This document shows positions 36,709 through 48,162 of a DNA stretch of 64,000 bases, piece after piece. This DNA comes from Miscanthus floridulus (taxonomy: Eukaryota > Streptophyta > Magnoliopsida > Poales > Poaceae): contig NC_089581.1 of NCBI RefSeq assembly GCF_019320115.1, forward strand, positions 67,484,166 to 67,548,165. Reading direction: 5' to 3'. The position numbers and the translations under genes are program-made. The stretch's first letter is position 1; the number at the start of each line of letters is the position of its first letter. The notes beneath the pieces are model-generated. The model did not search any database. It saw only the letters and a program-made list of their open reading frames with translations, and was not told the origin of the DNA.

Positions 36709-38883
36709 TGTAACACCCTGGGTGTTTAAATACTAAAACTGCCATGTCATCATATGCATTGTAAGGCATTTGGTCATATTAAAAAAACTTTGTATGCATT
36801 CACTAAAATAAGTTTACATTTATGTTATAAGCATTGCTTGGTATTGTTTGAATCAAGTTCGAAATCTTTGTATTGATTTGAAATTCTGAAAACCCTGATT
36901 TTCAGTATTTAAACCCTACCCTAAAAAACCATTTCAAAATCTAAGCATATTTTGGGGTTGAGCCCAAAAGCAAAAGTGTAGAGCTTGAGAAGTTATACAA
37001 AGTTTGTTTTTGGAGTTTTTCAAGTTGTTTAGAAAATTTTGGAGTAATTCAAAAAGGCGTAATTCGTTAAATTTCCCTATTCGAATTCAAAAGTTCATTT
37101 CAAAATCTAGAGCGAATTAGGAGTTGGTTATAAAAGAAAAATTGTAGAACTTTTGATTTTGAACAACTTTTGTTTTTGGAGATTTTTGAGTTCTTATGAA
37201 AATTTGAGAGTAATTTGTGAATTTTGGCGAATGGCAAACTTGTAAATACTGTGAACAATTTTCACCGCCGTAGCTACACCGCCGGCGACCTTCAGTTCGC
37301 TTCCAAACGCGCACATGGACATTGTTATTACGTGTAGTGAACGAAGGTGAACATGTGGTAGTTAATCAAGTTGCGGAGGAGGTTAATCCGTCTGTTGAGG
37401 TCGGATCGAATACTTGTGAGACGTCGTAGGAACTGGACTTTTCCGTCAACGAAGGCAAGCCCTGGATGCATACAACCCTACCTTGTATTTTACAAATTGA
37501 TTTCTCTTTTGCTTCTCTTTACTGCATTAAATGATTAGGAGTCAAGTGAAAAACAAATTGGTGCATTACCAACCTTGTTATTCCATATTTACTATATTAC
37601 TAGTTTTAAATTCGTATATGCCTAGTTTTGCTTAGCTATGCTTAGAACAATGAAAGTCGGGTGATTACCTGTCACCTGCGAACTTTAAATGGAATTTTGG
37701 TTAACTTATGTTATTATGTGATATGGGAATGTGGAGTAATAAATCTAGACCGGGCGGACTCGGTGAGTGTGAGCCACAAGACACAGAGGTCTTGTGAGCG
37801 GGTTCTTTCCGCCTGTGTCGAGTAAGGCACGTCCGTTATTGAATTGCATGAGGTGAGAATTTGTAGTACTAACCACATACTCCGGTAAGCCTTTACTCAG
37901 CTATTCTATTATGAGAATGGCTACTGGCACACTGGGAGTGGAGAGATGGTGGGAATAGCATGTACCCACGTGGTAATGGGCTGGATTGGTGGAGTACTGT
38001 GTTCTTGGGTGGCGCGGACCCATTCTTGTTTAGAGGATCCGAGGGTAGGTTGGTATATGGAGGTCAGGGATCTGCATATGTCGTGTGGTCTGGAATTCCT
38101 AGCTGGGTTCTTAATCGGTTCGAATCGTCGTTGCTCCTCGGTTATGGAGACTCAACTCACTGTTCATCATCGTAGATTAATAACTAGAACTTGAGGCTGG
38201 TTGAGAAAGTGTTGGATATGAAGTTTCATGATCTCAACACGGATCGTGTCAGCTTTGTATATGATTTTATGAAAAAAAATTTATATAAAGATTTTTGTTA
38301 AAAAGCTTTTACGCAAAATAACTTTGATTATTGTTAAAACCATACCTTGAATTCCTGTGCCTGCATTCCTAAGTTTATCAGTTAATATTTCGGTTAAGTC
38401 TTGTTGAGTACTTTTGTACTCAGGGTTCGTTGACCCTTGTTGCAGGTGAGCCTCATGAGCAGATCTGTTTTGGATCATGCTGCATGACAGTTGTTCCTTG
38501 TGATGACGATGAGAAGTAAATGTGTGGCCCTTGGGCAGGGCAGTTTCATTGTGTGTTTTGTATTATATTATAATGCCACTCCACTACTACTATGGTTTGT
38601 AATAATTATCGAACTTAGTTTGTAAGGTTTGAAACAACTGGTTTGTAAACTAAGTTATCATAAGACTTCTGCTGTTTTTACTCTGGTATTGATATTTGAA
38701 TAAATGTTGTAATACTGCAATGACTCTGTAATGTGATCCTGCTCAGAAATCGTGGATGATTCGGGGTTCCCTGAGGACACCCGACAGACTTCTTAAGTTA
38801 CCAGGAACATATGCCTAGTTGTCAAAGGTCGTTGGATAGTGACAAGTGCATGTGGGTCCTATAATTTAGGAGGTTCTGCCACA
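36709..38883 (+). repeat. Tekay-2 3' LTR (lacks about 1.4 kb)
   Basis: 2175 bp, TGTAACACC to CTGCCACA. Just after 37320 it jumps to the sequence that stands at 29341 in the 5' LTR, so a block equal to about 27936-29340, including the GC-rich region, is missing. Confidence 0.92.
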
Positions 38884-39034
38884 CATCCATAGGCCGAATT
38901 TTGATTTGATGATAACCAGATCTCAAATCAATCTTGGAAAAGACTTTTGCTTTAGACAACTGATCAAATAAGATATCTATGCATGGCAGTGGGTACTTAT
39001 TCTTGATTGTGACTGCATTCAAAGGCCTATAGCC
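38884..39034 (-). pseudogene. Tekay-B RT, upstream remnant
   Basis: The minus strand gives [20 protein letters not shown], then [19 protein letters not shown], which joins the RT piece left of Tekay-2 exactly across the CATCC duplication. The similarity stops near 39034, where CACTA DNA takes over, so the 5' half of Tekay-B was lost before or during formation of that junction. Confidence 0.88.
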
Positions 39035-39706
39035 AAGATATTGGAAAAAGATAGAGTATTTTTCCATTGCATAATCCATGAAGTACAAGGACTAGTATGG
39101 CCTAGAGCGTCTCGCTAGATTATTGTAAGAAGTCCGAGAAGCATTGCACAATCTGTGAAGTCCGAGAACATTTCTTTTTTATTTTGAGGGATCGAGATCT
39201 TGATAAGAACATTTGAATTGTAACCATAACATTTGTAATGTTTAATATTGATGGAACTGTCATCTACGTAGCGTATATAAAGCGAAACCCGATTCTACAA
39301 AAAAATATAAATTAAAATCAATTATAAAACAATAAAATGCGAACGTGACATCACTGCCGGTTATTAGAAAACCGACAGTGTTGTCGTAAACATCACTGTT
39401 GGTTAGCAACAAAACCGGTAGTGATGGCACTGCTGGCTCGAGCCACAAATCGGCAACGTTGGCTTAGCCATCACTGTCGGTTCTTGTCACAAACTGGCAG
39501 TGATTCTTACTACAACACAGCTGGTTGAAACACAAACTGACAGTGTTGTTGGAACTAAACTCTACCGGGTGGTCTTATGAACCGGCAGTGTTGGTGGAAA
39601 TAAACACTGTCGGTTATGTAAAGAACCGATAGTGAAGTTGAAGAACACTGCCGGTTTGTAGGAACCGACAGTGATAGCTTACCATCATCACTACCAGTAT
39701 GGTTGT
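39035..39706 (+). mobile_element. CACTA-2: internal end and subterminal repeats
   Basis: 39035-39340 is AT-rich noncoding DNA like the tail of a CACTA transposon. From 39344 to 39700 there is a dense array of CACTGCCGGTT and its inverse AACCGRCAGTG in both orientations, a dozen or so degenerate copies, which is a CACTA subterminal repeat region. The array is cut by a solo LTR at 39707 and continues at 44283. The transposase and the left end are absent. Confidence 0.72.
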
Positions 39707-42700
39707 TGAAATGACCTGATTTCCACGGAGGGAAATCCACAGAGTCAAAGTGTATTATGACCGTTGTAGATCATATTACCCAAATTCTAGTCGAATATCA
39801 CATCCATATAACGATAATATCAAAGTATAAATAGTGCGAAATTACATAAATTATTACATCGCCGCATCGGCAAAATCAAAAGTAGCATTCATCCAGAACA
39901 GCTTGGAGATAAGATTGCCAAAACTCGAGCGTAGGAACGAACCCCTCAACCATCAAACTCCTCAGAGCTATACTCCTCAACAGAACCTGTGTGCCAAAGT
40001 TTATTAGTACAATTTGTACTAGCCACTCCCACCCTATAAGCATTGCTTTGTAGAAGTTGGATGCAAGTTGGATATAATCAAAAGGAACCTATAAGGCTGG
40101 GGTTTCCTATGTATTAGCATATCAAGTATATAGTAGTATAGTCAAGTTTTAACACCATTCCCACACACATTCCACCCCATTTCCGTCCAGAGCCAGGTTT
40201 TGATCCTGGGATCGATATACCACCATCTCTATATCATCACCATACCATCGCTCAGTCGATAGGCCAACTCCCTCTCGACACTGTCTCATGGCCTGTAGCC
40301 CTTGGCTACGACTGACACTCTCTCACGGGGGAAGAAGAGAAGGACTCATCTCGCTATCTAGTTTAAGCGAAACCTAGGAAAGGTCCATAGCCAACAAGTT
40401 GGCATATGTATTGATCGATCAACCATACACTCTGCAGAGGTTTTACATAACCACAAGATCCACCTTCCTCGCTGACCATCATCAACTAGGCTGATTCTGG
40501 CCGCTTGCGAGCCTAGGATAATGCCACTCTACCATTCAGCCCTGGTACACCCCAAGTCTAGTCTGGGGTGGCTAAAACTATGAGTCATGAGCCAAGTCCA
40601 CAAGGTCTCCATGAAGTCTCGGAAGGGTGTGGGGGGGGGGGGGGGGAATCCTCAGCGCCCCATACCTCCTTGCACTGTCCGCTATCAACCTAGTAGTAGT
40701 GGCAATATCCTACCAAGTAGTTCGGCCATCCCGTACCATATAGGGCGAGTGGTACGTAAGGCTTCCCGGTGAATCTGAGTACTAGTAAGTCCTTAGGGAT
40801 GACCAAGCCAGAATATCTTCATCAGGGTTTCCATTTACCATGCCACCACAGCACCTCCACCCCGGGCTCCTCCCATCACAGGTTCACACCTAGGGCCACC
40901 TCATATACCATTTACCCACCACAGGTATCCATTTTCTAGGGGTGCCTAGGTAGCACCCCACGGCAAGACTTGCCCCAGGCTCGTCGTATATTTCAACTTG
41001 GTCGACACAACCCTCACCCTCCATGCACCCAAGTCACACACACAACACTCTCCCCATAGTCCAGATAACACCAGTTTCCACCACGCATCAATGTAGTACA
41101 AGCATAGTAGAAGTAATAAGCAATGAAATATAGCAGCAAGCGTGTGTCTAGCCTAATAGCAGGGTAAGCAGGGGTAAGGTTGCGTCAAGGTAAAGGCCAT
41201 CAAGTAAGCATACTACCATGCAAGTCCTATCATAGTGTGAATATAACAATAAAGTAAAGCATTAGCAGTTCTATATTAGCTATGAGTAATAGGTGCTATG
41301 AGGTTGGGTGGGATGTGACACCTTCAGTGATGTTGTCTCCATACTCCTCATGGTACTCTCGGTCCTCGTCTGTCTGGTTCTCCTCCGAGTCTACAAACGA
41401 TCGCATTATAGTCGCATTAGTGACGTCTTGAGAATAGCACAAAAAGCAATGAAAATTTAAAATAGCCAAATGCACTCAAACATGGGTTCATTGCATAGAG
41501 CTCGATTTTAGATGAATTTTGGTCCTGGTCTTGTATTTTTCTGAGTTCGTATGAATTAGTTATGAATTTCCGAAGTTTCAATCATTTCTGAAAATGGGAA
41601 AAGGCTGAATTAATATCGTGCTGACACGTGTCACGCTCCTGTTGGTCCACGTGGCATGCTGACATCAGCATGTTATCATCATCTCGGTTCTGGTACTGAC
41701 AGGTGGGGTCCCGCTGGTGGTGTCACTGACATGTGGCCCCGGTCAACGGTCAATGTTGACCGGTCAATGGCCAATATAGGTCAGGCCTCGACTAGGCTGG
41801 TTGGGCTTGGATTTGGGCCAGGCTTGGCCTACCATGTGGCGCATGTTGGTGCGGCCATGTCATCTTACTAGGCCACTAAAGGGATGTGATCCACGGGCGC
41901 AGGTGAGGCGCGGTTCACGATGTGATCCATGGGCGCAGGTGAGGCGCGGTTCATGGTGAACCCACCTACGTTGGTCCATAGACCGTAGAGCCAGTCTATG
42001 AAGGACTTGGTCCACTTACTCCTTCCCAGGGTTTGGTTCACGTGCACGACGTGGTCATGGTTGGAGCTCAGTGGAGCTGCTCGGGATGTGGTCAACGTGG
42101 TCGTGGTCGGAGCTCAGCGGAGCTGCTCGGGATGTGGTCATGGTCGGAGCTCAGCGGAGCTGCTTGGGACGTGGTCGATGTGGTCGTGGTTGGAGCTCGG
42201 CGGAGCTGCTCGGGACGTGGTCGACATGGCTCGCCGATGGCTCGGTGTGGCTCGCTTTCATCCTTGGATGGATGGGTATACGGCGAGTCATTGTCACAAT
42301 GAAGCCGCGTCGTCGCGGAAGACGTTGATGAAGAGAATTCCCATCAGGTTCGCCGAAAGATCAGCACGCATAGTGCACGGACGTGTGGCCGGCGAGGGGG
42401 AAATCCCCTTCTCTTCCCCGACGGGGCTCCCGCCAGTGGTGAGGTCACCGGTGAGCCCTCACGGCGGCGCTAGCGTCCGATTAGGGTAGGCAATAGCTTC
42501 GCCATGCCATGGCGACTGCGACGATGGGGTTAGGGCGATGGCTAGGGCTTTCTAGGGCTCTAGCCACAGTGAACGGCGGCATGGGTTCATCGGCGTGCAT
42601 GGATAGGGCTGCAGTGGTGGCGAGAGCCTAGTTGGAGGAGCATGTGAGCTCCACGGTGCTTCTATGGCCACGGTGGGCATGTTGAAGGAGCTCCTGGTGC

Positions 42701-44277
42701 TCCCAGTGGCTTCGGCCATGGTGGTGGGGGCAAAGCAGAGGCGGTGGCGCTCCGATGAGGTGCGGTGCGGCAACGCAGGGCTCCGGTGGGCTTCTTCCTC
42801 AGCTAAGGTGAGCGCGGTGTGTCTCTCATCATGGTGGAGCCAGTCGGGGTGTCAACGTCGCCTTTACCGCAACGTATAAGACACGGTGGTCTCGCCATGG
42901 TTGTGCTCTCGGCCATGGTGAGCGTGCCCGTGCATGTGCGCTCCTGCTCCGATGTACAACGTCATGGCTGGGGTCCTCCTTTTGGCTAATGGCAGCGCGC
43001 ACGGTGCGTCCTAGGTCTTGGCAAGCGTGGCCATGGTGGTCTCCCTAGCTAACCAGTTGGGCTAGGCCAGAGCTCGAAGCTTTCGCAAGGTTTCGATCAT
43101 GGCGGTGCACGTTCCATTTGGCTAGGGAGGTGGTCTCAGCAAGATGGCTCACCGTGGGGAGCTCGAAGGCGATGGTGGTCGTGCGGTATCGATGGTGTAG
43201 CAGAGCCAAGCCGGGACAGATGTACTTGCCGTCTTCCACGCCGGCGGCTCCTCCCTTCTTGCTCCAGTAGCGATGTCCTTCTCCGCGCCTCTCCTTCTCC
43301 TCTCGTCCCTCAGCTTAGTGTGTTGGTGCGAACCGCACGGCGACGGCGAGGTGAATGGAGGGCTAGGGCTCGGGGTCCTCCTTTTATAGGTCGAGCTCCA
43401 TGCTCATCCATGGCAGATGGCGGAGCGGTTGGTGATGCGCCGAGTGCATCGAACGTCACTCGCATGTGGGGGCAGTTGCGTGGGCGCGGCGCTAAGGTGG
43501 GGGACAGGGTCATGCGATGTGTGTGACCCGAGGCCCGCGCCTGCTCCGTAGTCGGCTCCCGGTCGCATGGTGGAGGGAGCGTGGGGAGGACGACGATGCT
43601 GTAGCTGGGCGGCTGACAGAGGGGGCATGTTTGTCAGCTTGTCCTGATGCGACGGCGTGCGGTGCATGACGGCTGATGGGCGGGTCCGGCTTGTCAGCGG
43701 CTTGTGCGCGTGCGGGAGGTAGGGTGCTGCTGGGCCGGCTTCGTGGGTCGCGTGCGCGAGTGGGAGGACAGGCGGGCTCGGCCGGGCTGGCTCGCAAGGC
43801 CGAGTAGGCCTGGGCTGCTGCTGCTCCCTCTTCTTTCCTTTCTCTTTTTCTTATTCTTTTTCCATTTTGTTTTGTTACACTTCTTTCATGTATATAAATC
43901 AAAGTGGCATATTTCTCCTTTGATATAATGTCCCATGGTGATAAACATTGGTCATAGTATATGTTGGGATATTAATCCCATGTTGGTATATTTATTTATA
44001 AATAAATATTTGTTAGCTTTTATTAATCAACACATAAATCCAAATAAAATCCAAATCACCTTGTTGAATATAATGCAACTTGATGTATGCTATGTGGTAA
44101 AATAAATTCAAGGTGATGAGGTGAGATACTTGTGCAAGTCATGTAGGTTTAGTTAGATTACAACTAATGCAACACTTAGGGTTAGCTCCTACAAATGTCA
44201 CTCCTCATCACATGGGGTTTTTGAAGAAAAAATTTTGTAGTTGGAATTTTTGGTGTGTGAATTTTTGGGTTGTTACA
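39707..44277 (-). mobile_element. Solo LTR, 4.57 kb, probably gypsy
   Basis: Flanked by a perfect GTTGT duplication (39702-39706 and 44278-44282). On the minus strand it begins TGTAACAACCC (44277) and ends GGTCATTTCA (39707), valid TG...CA ends. No PBS, PPT or gene motif lies inside, so it is one LTR left by recombination. It contains a GC-rich block (41640-43800) with near-repeated GGAGCTCRGYGGAGCTGCT segments at 42064-42210 and a G16 run. Open frames within the GC-rich block are not coding. An alternative is a large non-autonomous element without LTRs. Confidence 0.78.
40631..40646 (+). repeat. G16 homopolymer
   Basis: Sixteen consecutive G inside the solo LTR. The exact length may be affected by sequencing. 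Confidence 0.85.
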
Positions 44278-44282
44278 GTTGT

Positions 44283-44361
44283 GCCGGTTCAAAATCCGGC
44301 AGTGATGCGGTATTTTGAACCGGCAGTTGAACAGGTAGTGAAGTGCTATTCTGACATAGTG
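44283..44361 (+). mobile_element. CACTA-2 right terminus
   Basis: Continuation of the subterminal repeats (GCCGGTTC, CCGGCAGTG, GAACCGGCAGTT) followed by TTCTGACATAGTG ending at 44361, which is a CACTA terminus read inward as CACTATGTCAGAA. Joining it to 39701 without the solo LTR restores a continuous repeat array. 44362-44635 then holds nothing I can assign. Confidence 0.68.
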
Positions 44362-44635
44362 CACGTCACCTTCGTCCAAGTCACGTTTGCATCTTACTAA
44401 ACTACAAAACAAACACTTACAAACATCATTAGTTCAACTTGGTCATATTGATCATCAAACACTAAAATCTAAACTAAATGGCCCAAGGATCCATTTTCCT
44501 TACACACGAGATATACCTCTAGATAGGACATGGATATCCATAGATGAGTAGTGTTTAGGTTTGCGGGCAACATGGACAAGGGTAACCACGAAAAAGTATA
44601 TTCCTGAAGATGTTGAATGAGCATGCCCCTAAAAA

Positions 44636-45547
44636 GGAAAAAAGTCTACTTAATCACCTACCTTTCATACTTGGTCTACTTCACTCCCAACTATGAAACT
44701 GTCTGTTTTACCCCCCTGAACTTTCCAAAACCGTCTATTTTACCCCCTGGGCGTTTTTTGACAGCGGTTTTGCTACAGTAATAGCTGTTCTGCTACAGTA
44801 CCTGTGGGTTTGCTACAGTTTCATTGGTTTTGAATTCCTTTTTTTATTTATTTTCGGTGAATTTTTTTGAAAAATCATAAAATAAAAAAATCTAATTTTG
44901 TTGGACTCCACATGATTAGATCTACATATTGAATATATAATACGGTATGCTTTAGTACAAAATTTTTACTGTAGCCTTAGATTAATTGGAAAATCTAATT
45001 TTGTCTGTAATTAATTGGAATAATTCATAGCTACAGCTTCTATGGTCCAATTATGGTGAAATTTTTATGGTACACTAATTATTGTATGCTTGAACTATAA
45101 TAAAAATTTCGTACTCATTGGACTATGTATAACTTAGTTATAGATAAATTCTAATTAATTACAGACAAAATTAGATTTTCCAATTAATCTAAAGCTACAA
45201 AAAAAATTGTACTAAAGCATACCGTATTATATATTCACTGTGTAGATCTACTCATGTGGAGTCCAATAAAATTAGATTTTTCATTTTATGATTTTTCTAT
45301 GATTTACTATGATTTTTCAAAAATTCACCAAAAATAAATAAAAAAAGGAAATTCAAAACCACCGGCACTGTAGCAAACCACCGTTACTGTAGTAGACCCG
45401 TTGTTACGGTAGCAAAACCGCTGTCAAAAACCGCCCAGGGGGTAAAATAGACGGTTTTGAAAAGTTCAGGGGGTAAAACAGACGGTTTCATAGTTGGGGG
45501 TGAAGTAGACCAAGAATGAAAGATGGGGGGTTAAGTAGACTTTTTCC
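44636..45547. mobile_element. Mutator-like foldback MITE, 912 bp
   Basis: The termini are GGAAAAAAGTCTACTTAA at 44636 and its near-perfect inverse ending at 45547. The inverted arms run for several hundred bp (for example TGACAGCGGTTTTGC at 44759 and its inverse at 45417), so nearly the whole element folds back around about 45060-45090. It is flanked by a perfect 9-bp duplication CCCTAAAAA (44627-44635 and 45548-45556), the size made by Mutator-like transposases. It codes for nothing. Confidence 0.9.
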
Positions 45548-45760
45548 CCCTAAAAACCTATGGATCAGTTCATCCAAATTTTCTGATCTTGGTCATTAAT
45601 AAATAAATTAAAAACTATTAATATGTTATATTATTTTTTAATAATTATGATGGTAACCTTAATTTTGATAAAGTGCAAATATGTTGATTAGTGCATGATT
45701 TGTGTCATTTGGGTATTAGTAGAGCTAGTTAATATATTTTATCTATAATTAGTCATTGAG

Positions 45761-45874
45761 TCTGTTCGTTGGTTGGTTTCTGTGTTGATAAGCCCGGCTG
45801 GTGCTGGTTTGTTGTAAGAGAAAAACACTGTTGGCTAGCTGATAAGTCATAGCTGAAACCAACAAGCGAATAGG
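45761..45874. mobile_element. Small foldback MITE, copy 1
   Basis: The ends CTGTTCGTTGGTTGGTTT and AACCAACAAGCGAATAGG are inverted partners. The inside carries GAGAAAAACACTG, shared in part with the copies at 48031 and 63430. I could not settle a target duplication, so the superfamily is open (hAT-like is my guess). 45557-45760 and 45875-46485 contain nothing I can support. Confidence 0.55.
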
Positions 45875-46485
45875 CTAATTATCATAACAAAATTTTATTA
45901 GTATATATTTATTAGTGTATAAGTAGTTATTTTTAAAATAAAATATATAATTATCAACTATTCTCGTTCCTTCCGCTCTTATCCATTCAATCAAAACTAA
46001 TAGTGTATCACATTCATCTAAACAAACAGACAACATGGATCATCTTATCGTGAAATAGATAGATTATCATATCTATATAACTTTGTCCTCCGACCAATCA
46101 CATCCTTATTTTCTGTTTTCTTATAAAAACGAGAACCTGTTAAAGCCCCAGCCAAAACACCGTGCTCTCTATAGGCGTACATGAACACCCTTTTTGTCCT
46201 ACGAGGGCCTAGATAAAAAAAAAAAGTAGTATATAAATATTGTACTAATATGTTTGTAGGATGCTCCTGGCCGGGAGGAGCTGATATATAAGGATGACCG
46301 AAGAAGCTTTTGCCCTCCGAACATGTTTTTTATCACAAGAAAAGCTAAGAACCGAAGAAGCAAGGGAAATCAAAGACGCAAATAACGAAGGCTCATCCCA
46401 CCTCCGTGCACGTATCTTTATGCGCGTGCAGGCACTTGGCAGAGGCACATTGCTAGCTTATCCTACGGCAGCCAAGTCCTCCTAG

Positions 46486-46890
46486 TTACAAGCCGGCAAC
46501 AAAGAGCGAAGAGAACCAGATGACAAGGTCCTCGCTGAGCTGTTGCTCGACCATACCCACGGCAGGTCCGCCGATGTGCAGGCGGCAGAGCGGGCACGTC
46601 CGGCGGCAGCGCGCCAGCCAGCGGTCGACGCAGTCCCGGTGGAAGGCGTGTCCGCAGGGCAGCCTCCGGATGTCGTCCCCGTCGCGGCACGCCGATATGC
46701 ACACGCAGCAGTACCCCGCCGCCGACGACGCCGAGTGGTCGTGCCCGCCGCAACGTCGCCAGCGCTCGCCCTGCTGATCGGCTCCCACTGCCTTTGTCGT
46801 CGTCCCAACCGCCATGCCGCCGCCGCCCTCCGTGCCGGCGAGAGCCGAGGAGAGCAGCGCCACAACCTGGCTCACCGTCACGGCCAGCAT
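46486..46890 (-). CDS. RING-H2 finger protein, probable E3 ubiquitin ligase
   Basis: A single-exon, 134-residue frame, the only intact host-like gene in the window. It carries a complete RING-H2 domain: C61-x2-C64-x14-C79-x-H81-x2-H84-x2-C87-x11-C99-x2-C102, with the conserved W91 and the Pro after C99 that contact the E2 enzyme. The x11 spacing and the short size resemble the plant RHA2/XERICO class, many of which act in abscisic-acid and stress signalling; that placement is inference. The N-terminus (residues 1-18) is hydrophobic and could anchor the protein to a membrane; a Gly-rich low-complexity stretch follows. High G+C is typical of grass genes. The start at 46890 is the first Met after the TATA box at 47035. 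Overlapping frames on the other strand are shadows. Confidence 0.85.
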   Translation of the reverse strand: MLAVTVSQVVALLSSALAGTEGGGGMAVGTTTKAVGADQQGERWRRCGGHDHSASSAAGYCCVCISACRDGDDIRRLPCGHAFHRDCVDRWLARCRRTCPLCRLHIGGPAVGMVEQQLSEDLVIWFSSLFVAGL

Positions 46891-47034
46891 CGCTTACTAG
46901 CTAGCTACACAGTACAGCAGCAGCGCAGGATTAGTGAGGCTATTTGCTTGCTTTGGCTCGCAGTGAGACGAGTGAGTGACTAGTGGGGGAGTGAGATCGA
47001 GAGTGGACCAGGATCTGAGACGGGATCGCGATGG

Positions 47035-47043
47035 CTTATAAAG
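47035..47043 (-). promoter_or_regulatory. TATA box of the RING-H2 gene
   Basis: The minus strand reads CTTTATAAG about 145 bp before the start codon, giving a 5' leader of roughly 115 bases. 47044-48030, further upstream, is low-copy looking DNA without a gene or a repeat I recognise. Confidence 0.6.
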
Positions 47044-48030
47044 ATGATGATAGCAGCGTAGTATATCATCTGGAATGATGATTTGTTTGGGCGAGTAGTA
47101 ACGAAAAGGGGGCCAGTAAGGTGCACCTAATGCTCCAGTGGTGGCTAACCTCCCATTATGTCACATAAAATAAAAATAATCTTCCTTGGACACAAAGCGT
47201 CTGCGATGCGACTGTAAGGTGGCGCTGTCGTATCTGTGATCCCACACGAGTTGTCAGTTTCCGGGAGGTACAAAGACCCATACACAAACGGGTACTATAG
47301 TATGGGTTTCTGAAATTCTGAGCGTCCAAACTTTTACTGCGCTGAAGGGTTTGAGGATCGGCGTATACAAAAACATGGGGTTCAAAATTGCGTTGCCAAT
47401 CCGAATGGGCGACGAAATCCGTTGACGCTTTGTTTGTACTATACGTGGAAAGGCGCCTTCTTCTTTTCCGCGTTTGGAAGCATCGTTAACGACCACCAAT
47501 ATACAAACTATGGGCAGCTGAGTTCTCCAGTGAATCTGAAAATAAAGCCGGCAATGCCGGCTGCAAAGTCAAGCGGATGTACGTGTCGGCTGGCCTCAGT
47601 CCTGACCTATCGGATCCAGGTTGCCATGGACTCTCCGAACAGTGACTGAGGCTGTAGGCTGTTGCTTCGTCAGCACATAAGCTAGCAGGATGGGCCTTTC
47701 CCATGGCTACGCAACTTCAGTGACCTGCAAGGAAGGACCGAGAGGATGAATCAGTGAGAGCGCCACTGCGTGATTAGGTTAGGTACACTGACCGACCGAC
47801 CGGCCGGCCGGACGCCGGAGCTAGCGATCCTCACCACTGTTTAGTCGTACTAGTGCACAACATTCTGGCGGTGGAGGTGGAGCCGTCGCCGACTCGCCGG
47901 TCACATAGCCTCATAGAGCTTAAGACCTGCCCGTGCCATGTCAACGTCGCGGATCCATGTCTCCCATCCATGAATCGGATTCCCACCTTTATTGCCGGGT
48001 CCGTGAGGTACGGAGGCTGCATGTAGTCAT

Positions 48031-48129
48031 CCTGTTCTTCACTTCAGCGGTATTTTCAGCGAACGGACAGTGTTTTTCTCTTACAACATTTCAGAATAAA
48101 CATCGTCAAATTTCAGCGAAACTAACAGG
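48031..48129. mobile_element. Small foldback MITE, copy 2
   Basis: The ends CCTGTTCTTCACTTCAGCGG and CAGCGAAACTAACAGG are imperfect inverted partners, with CAGTGTTTTTCTCTTACAAC inside, which inversely matches the core of copy 1. It lies about 1 kb upstream of the RING-H2 gene. Confidence 0.5.
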
Positions 48130-48162
48130 GCCACATGCAGATAAGATACTCCTATACACTAG

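Larger units (their letters stand above)
27673..38883 (+). mobile_element. Tekay-2: Tekay/Del-type chromovirus with all domains
   Basis: An 11.2-kb element inserted in the RT gene of Tekay-B, with a perfect target duplication CATCC (27668-27672 and 38884-38888). Order: 5' LTR (27673-30900), PBS, acidic ORF, gag, PR, RT, RNase H, integrase plus chromodomain, PPT, 3' LTR (36709-38883). It is a sibling of Tekay-1, in the opposite orientation. Unlike Tekay-1 it keeps gag and protease, but the gag-pol frame has seven stops. Its two LTRs carry different internal deletions. Confidence 0.94.

Noticed and set aside
37117..37314. Short frame on the minus strand in the Tekay-2 3' LTR
   Set aside because: Antisense to the LTR and not kept in the other copies.
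39693..39706. CACTACC at 39690 as a CACTA left terminus
   Set aside because: It lies inside the subterminal array and fits as a degenerate CACTGCCGG unit; repeats continue on both sides once the solo LTR is removed.
41998..42489. Long open frame in a GC-rich stretch (and two overlapping ones)
   Set aside because: It lies inside the solo LTR, rests on near-repeats of a GGAGCTCGGCGGAGCTGCT-like unit, and three frames are open at once, as base composition predicts. No domain is visible.
43510..43902. 130-residue frame on the minus strand
   Set aside because: Within the GC-rich part of the solo LTR, low complexity, no motif.
46543..46983. 146-residue frame opposite the RING-H2 gene
   Set aside because: Antisense shadow of a GC-rich coding region; the RING ligands are only on the minus strand.
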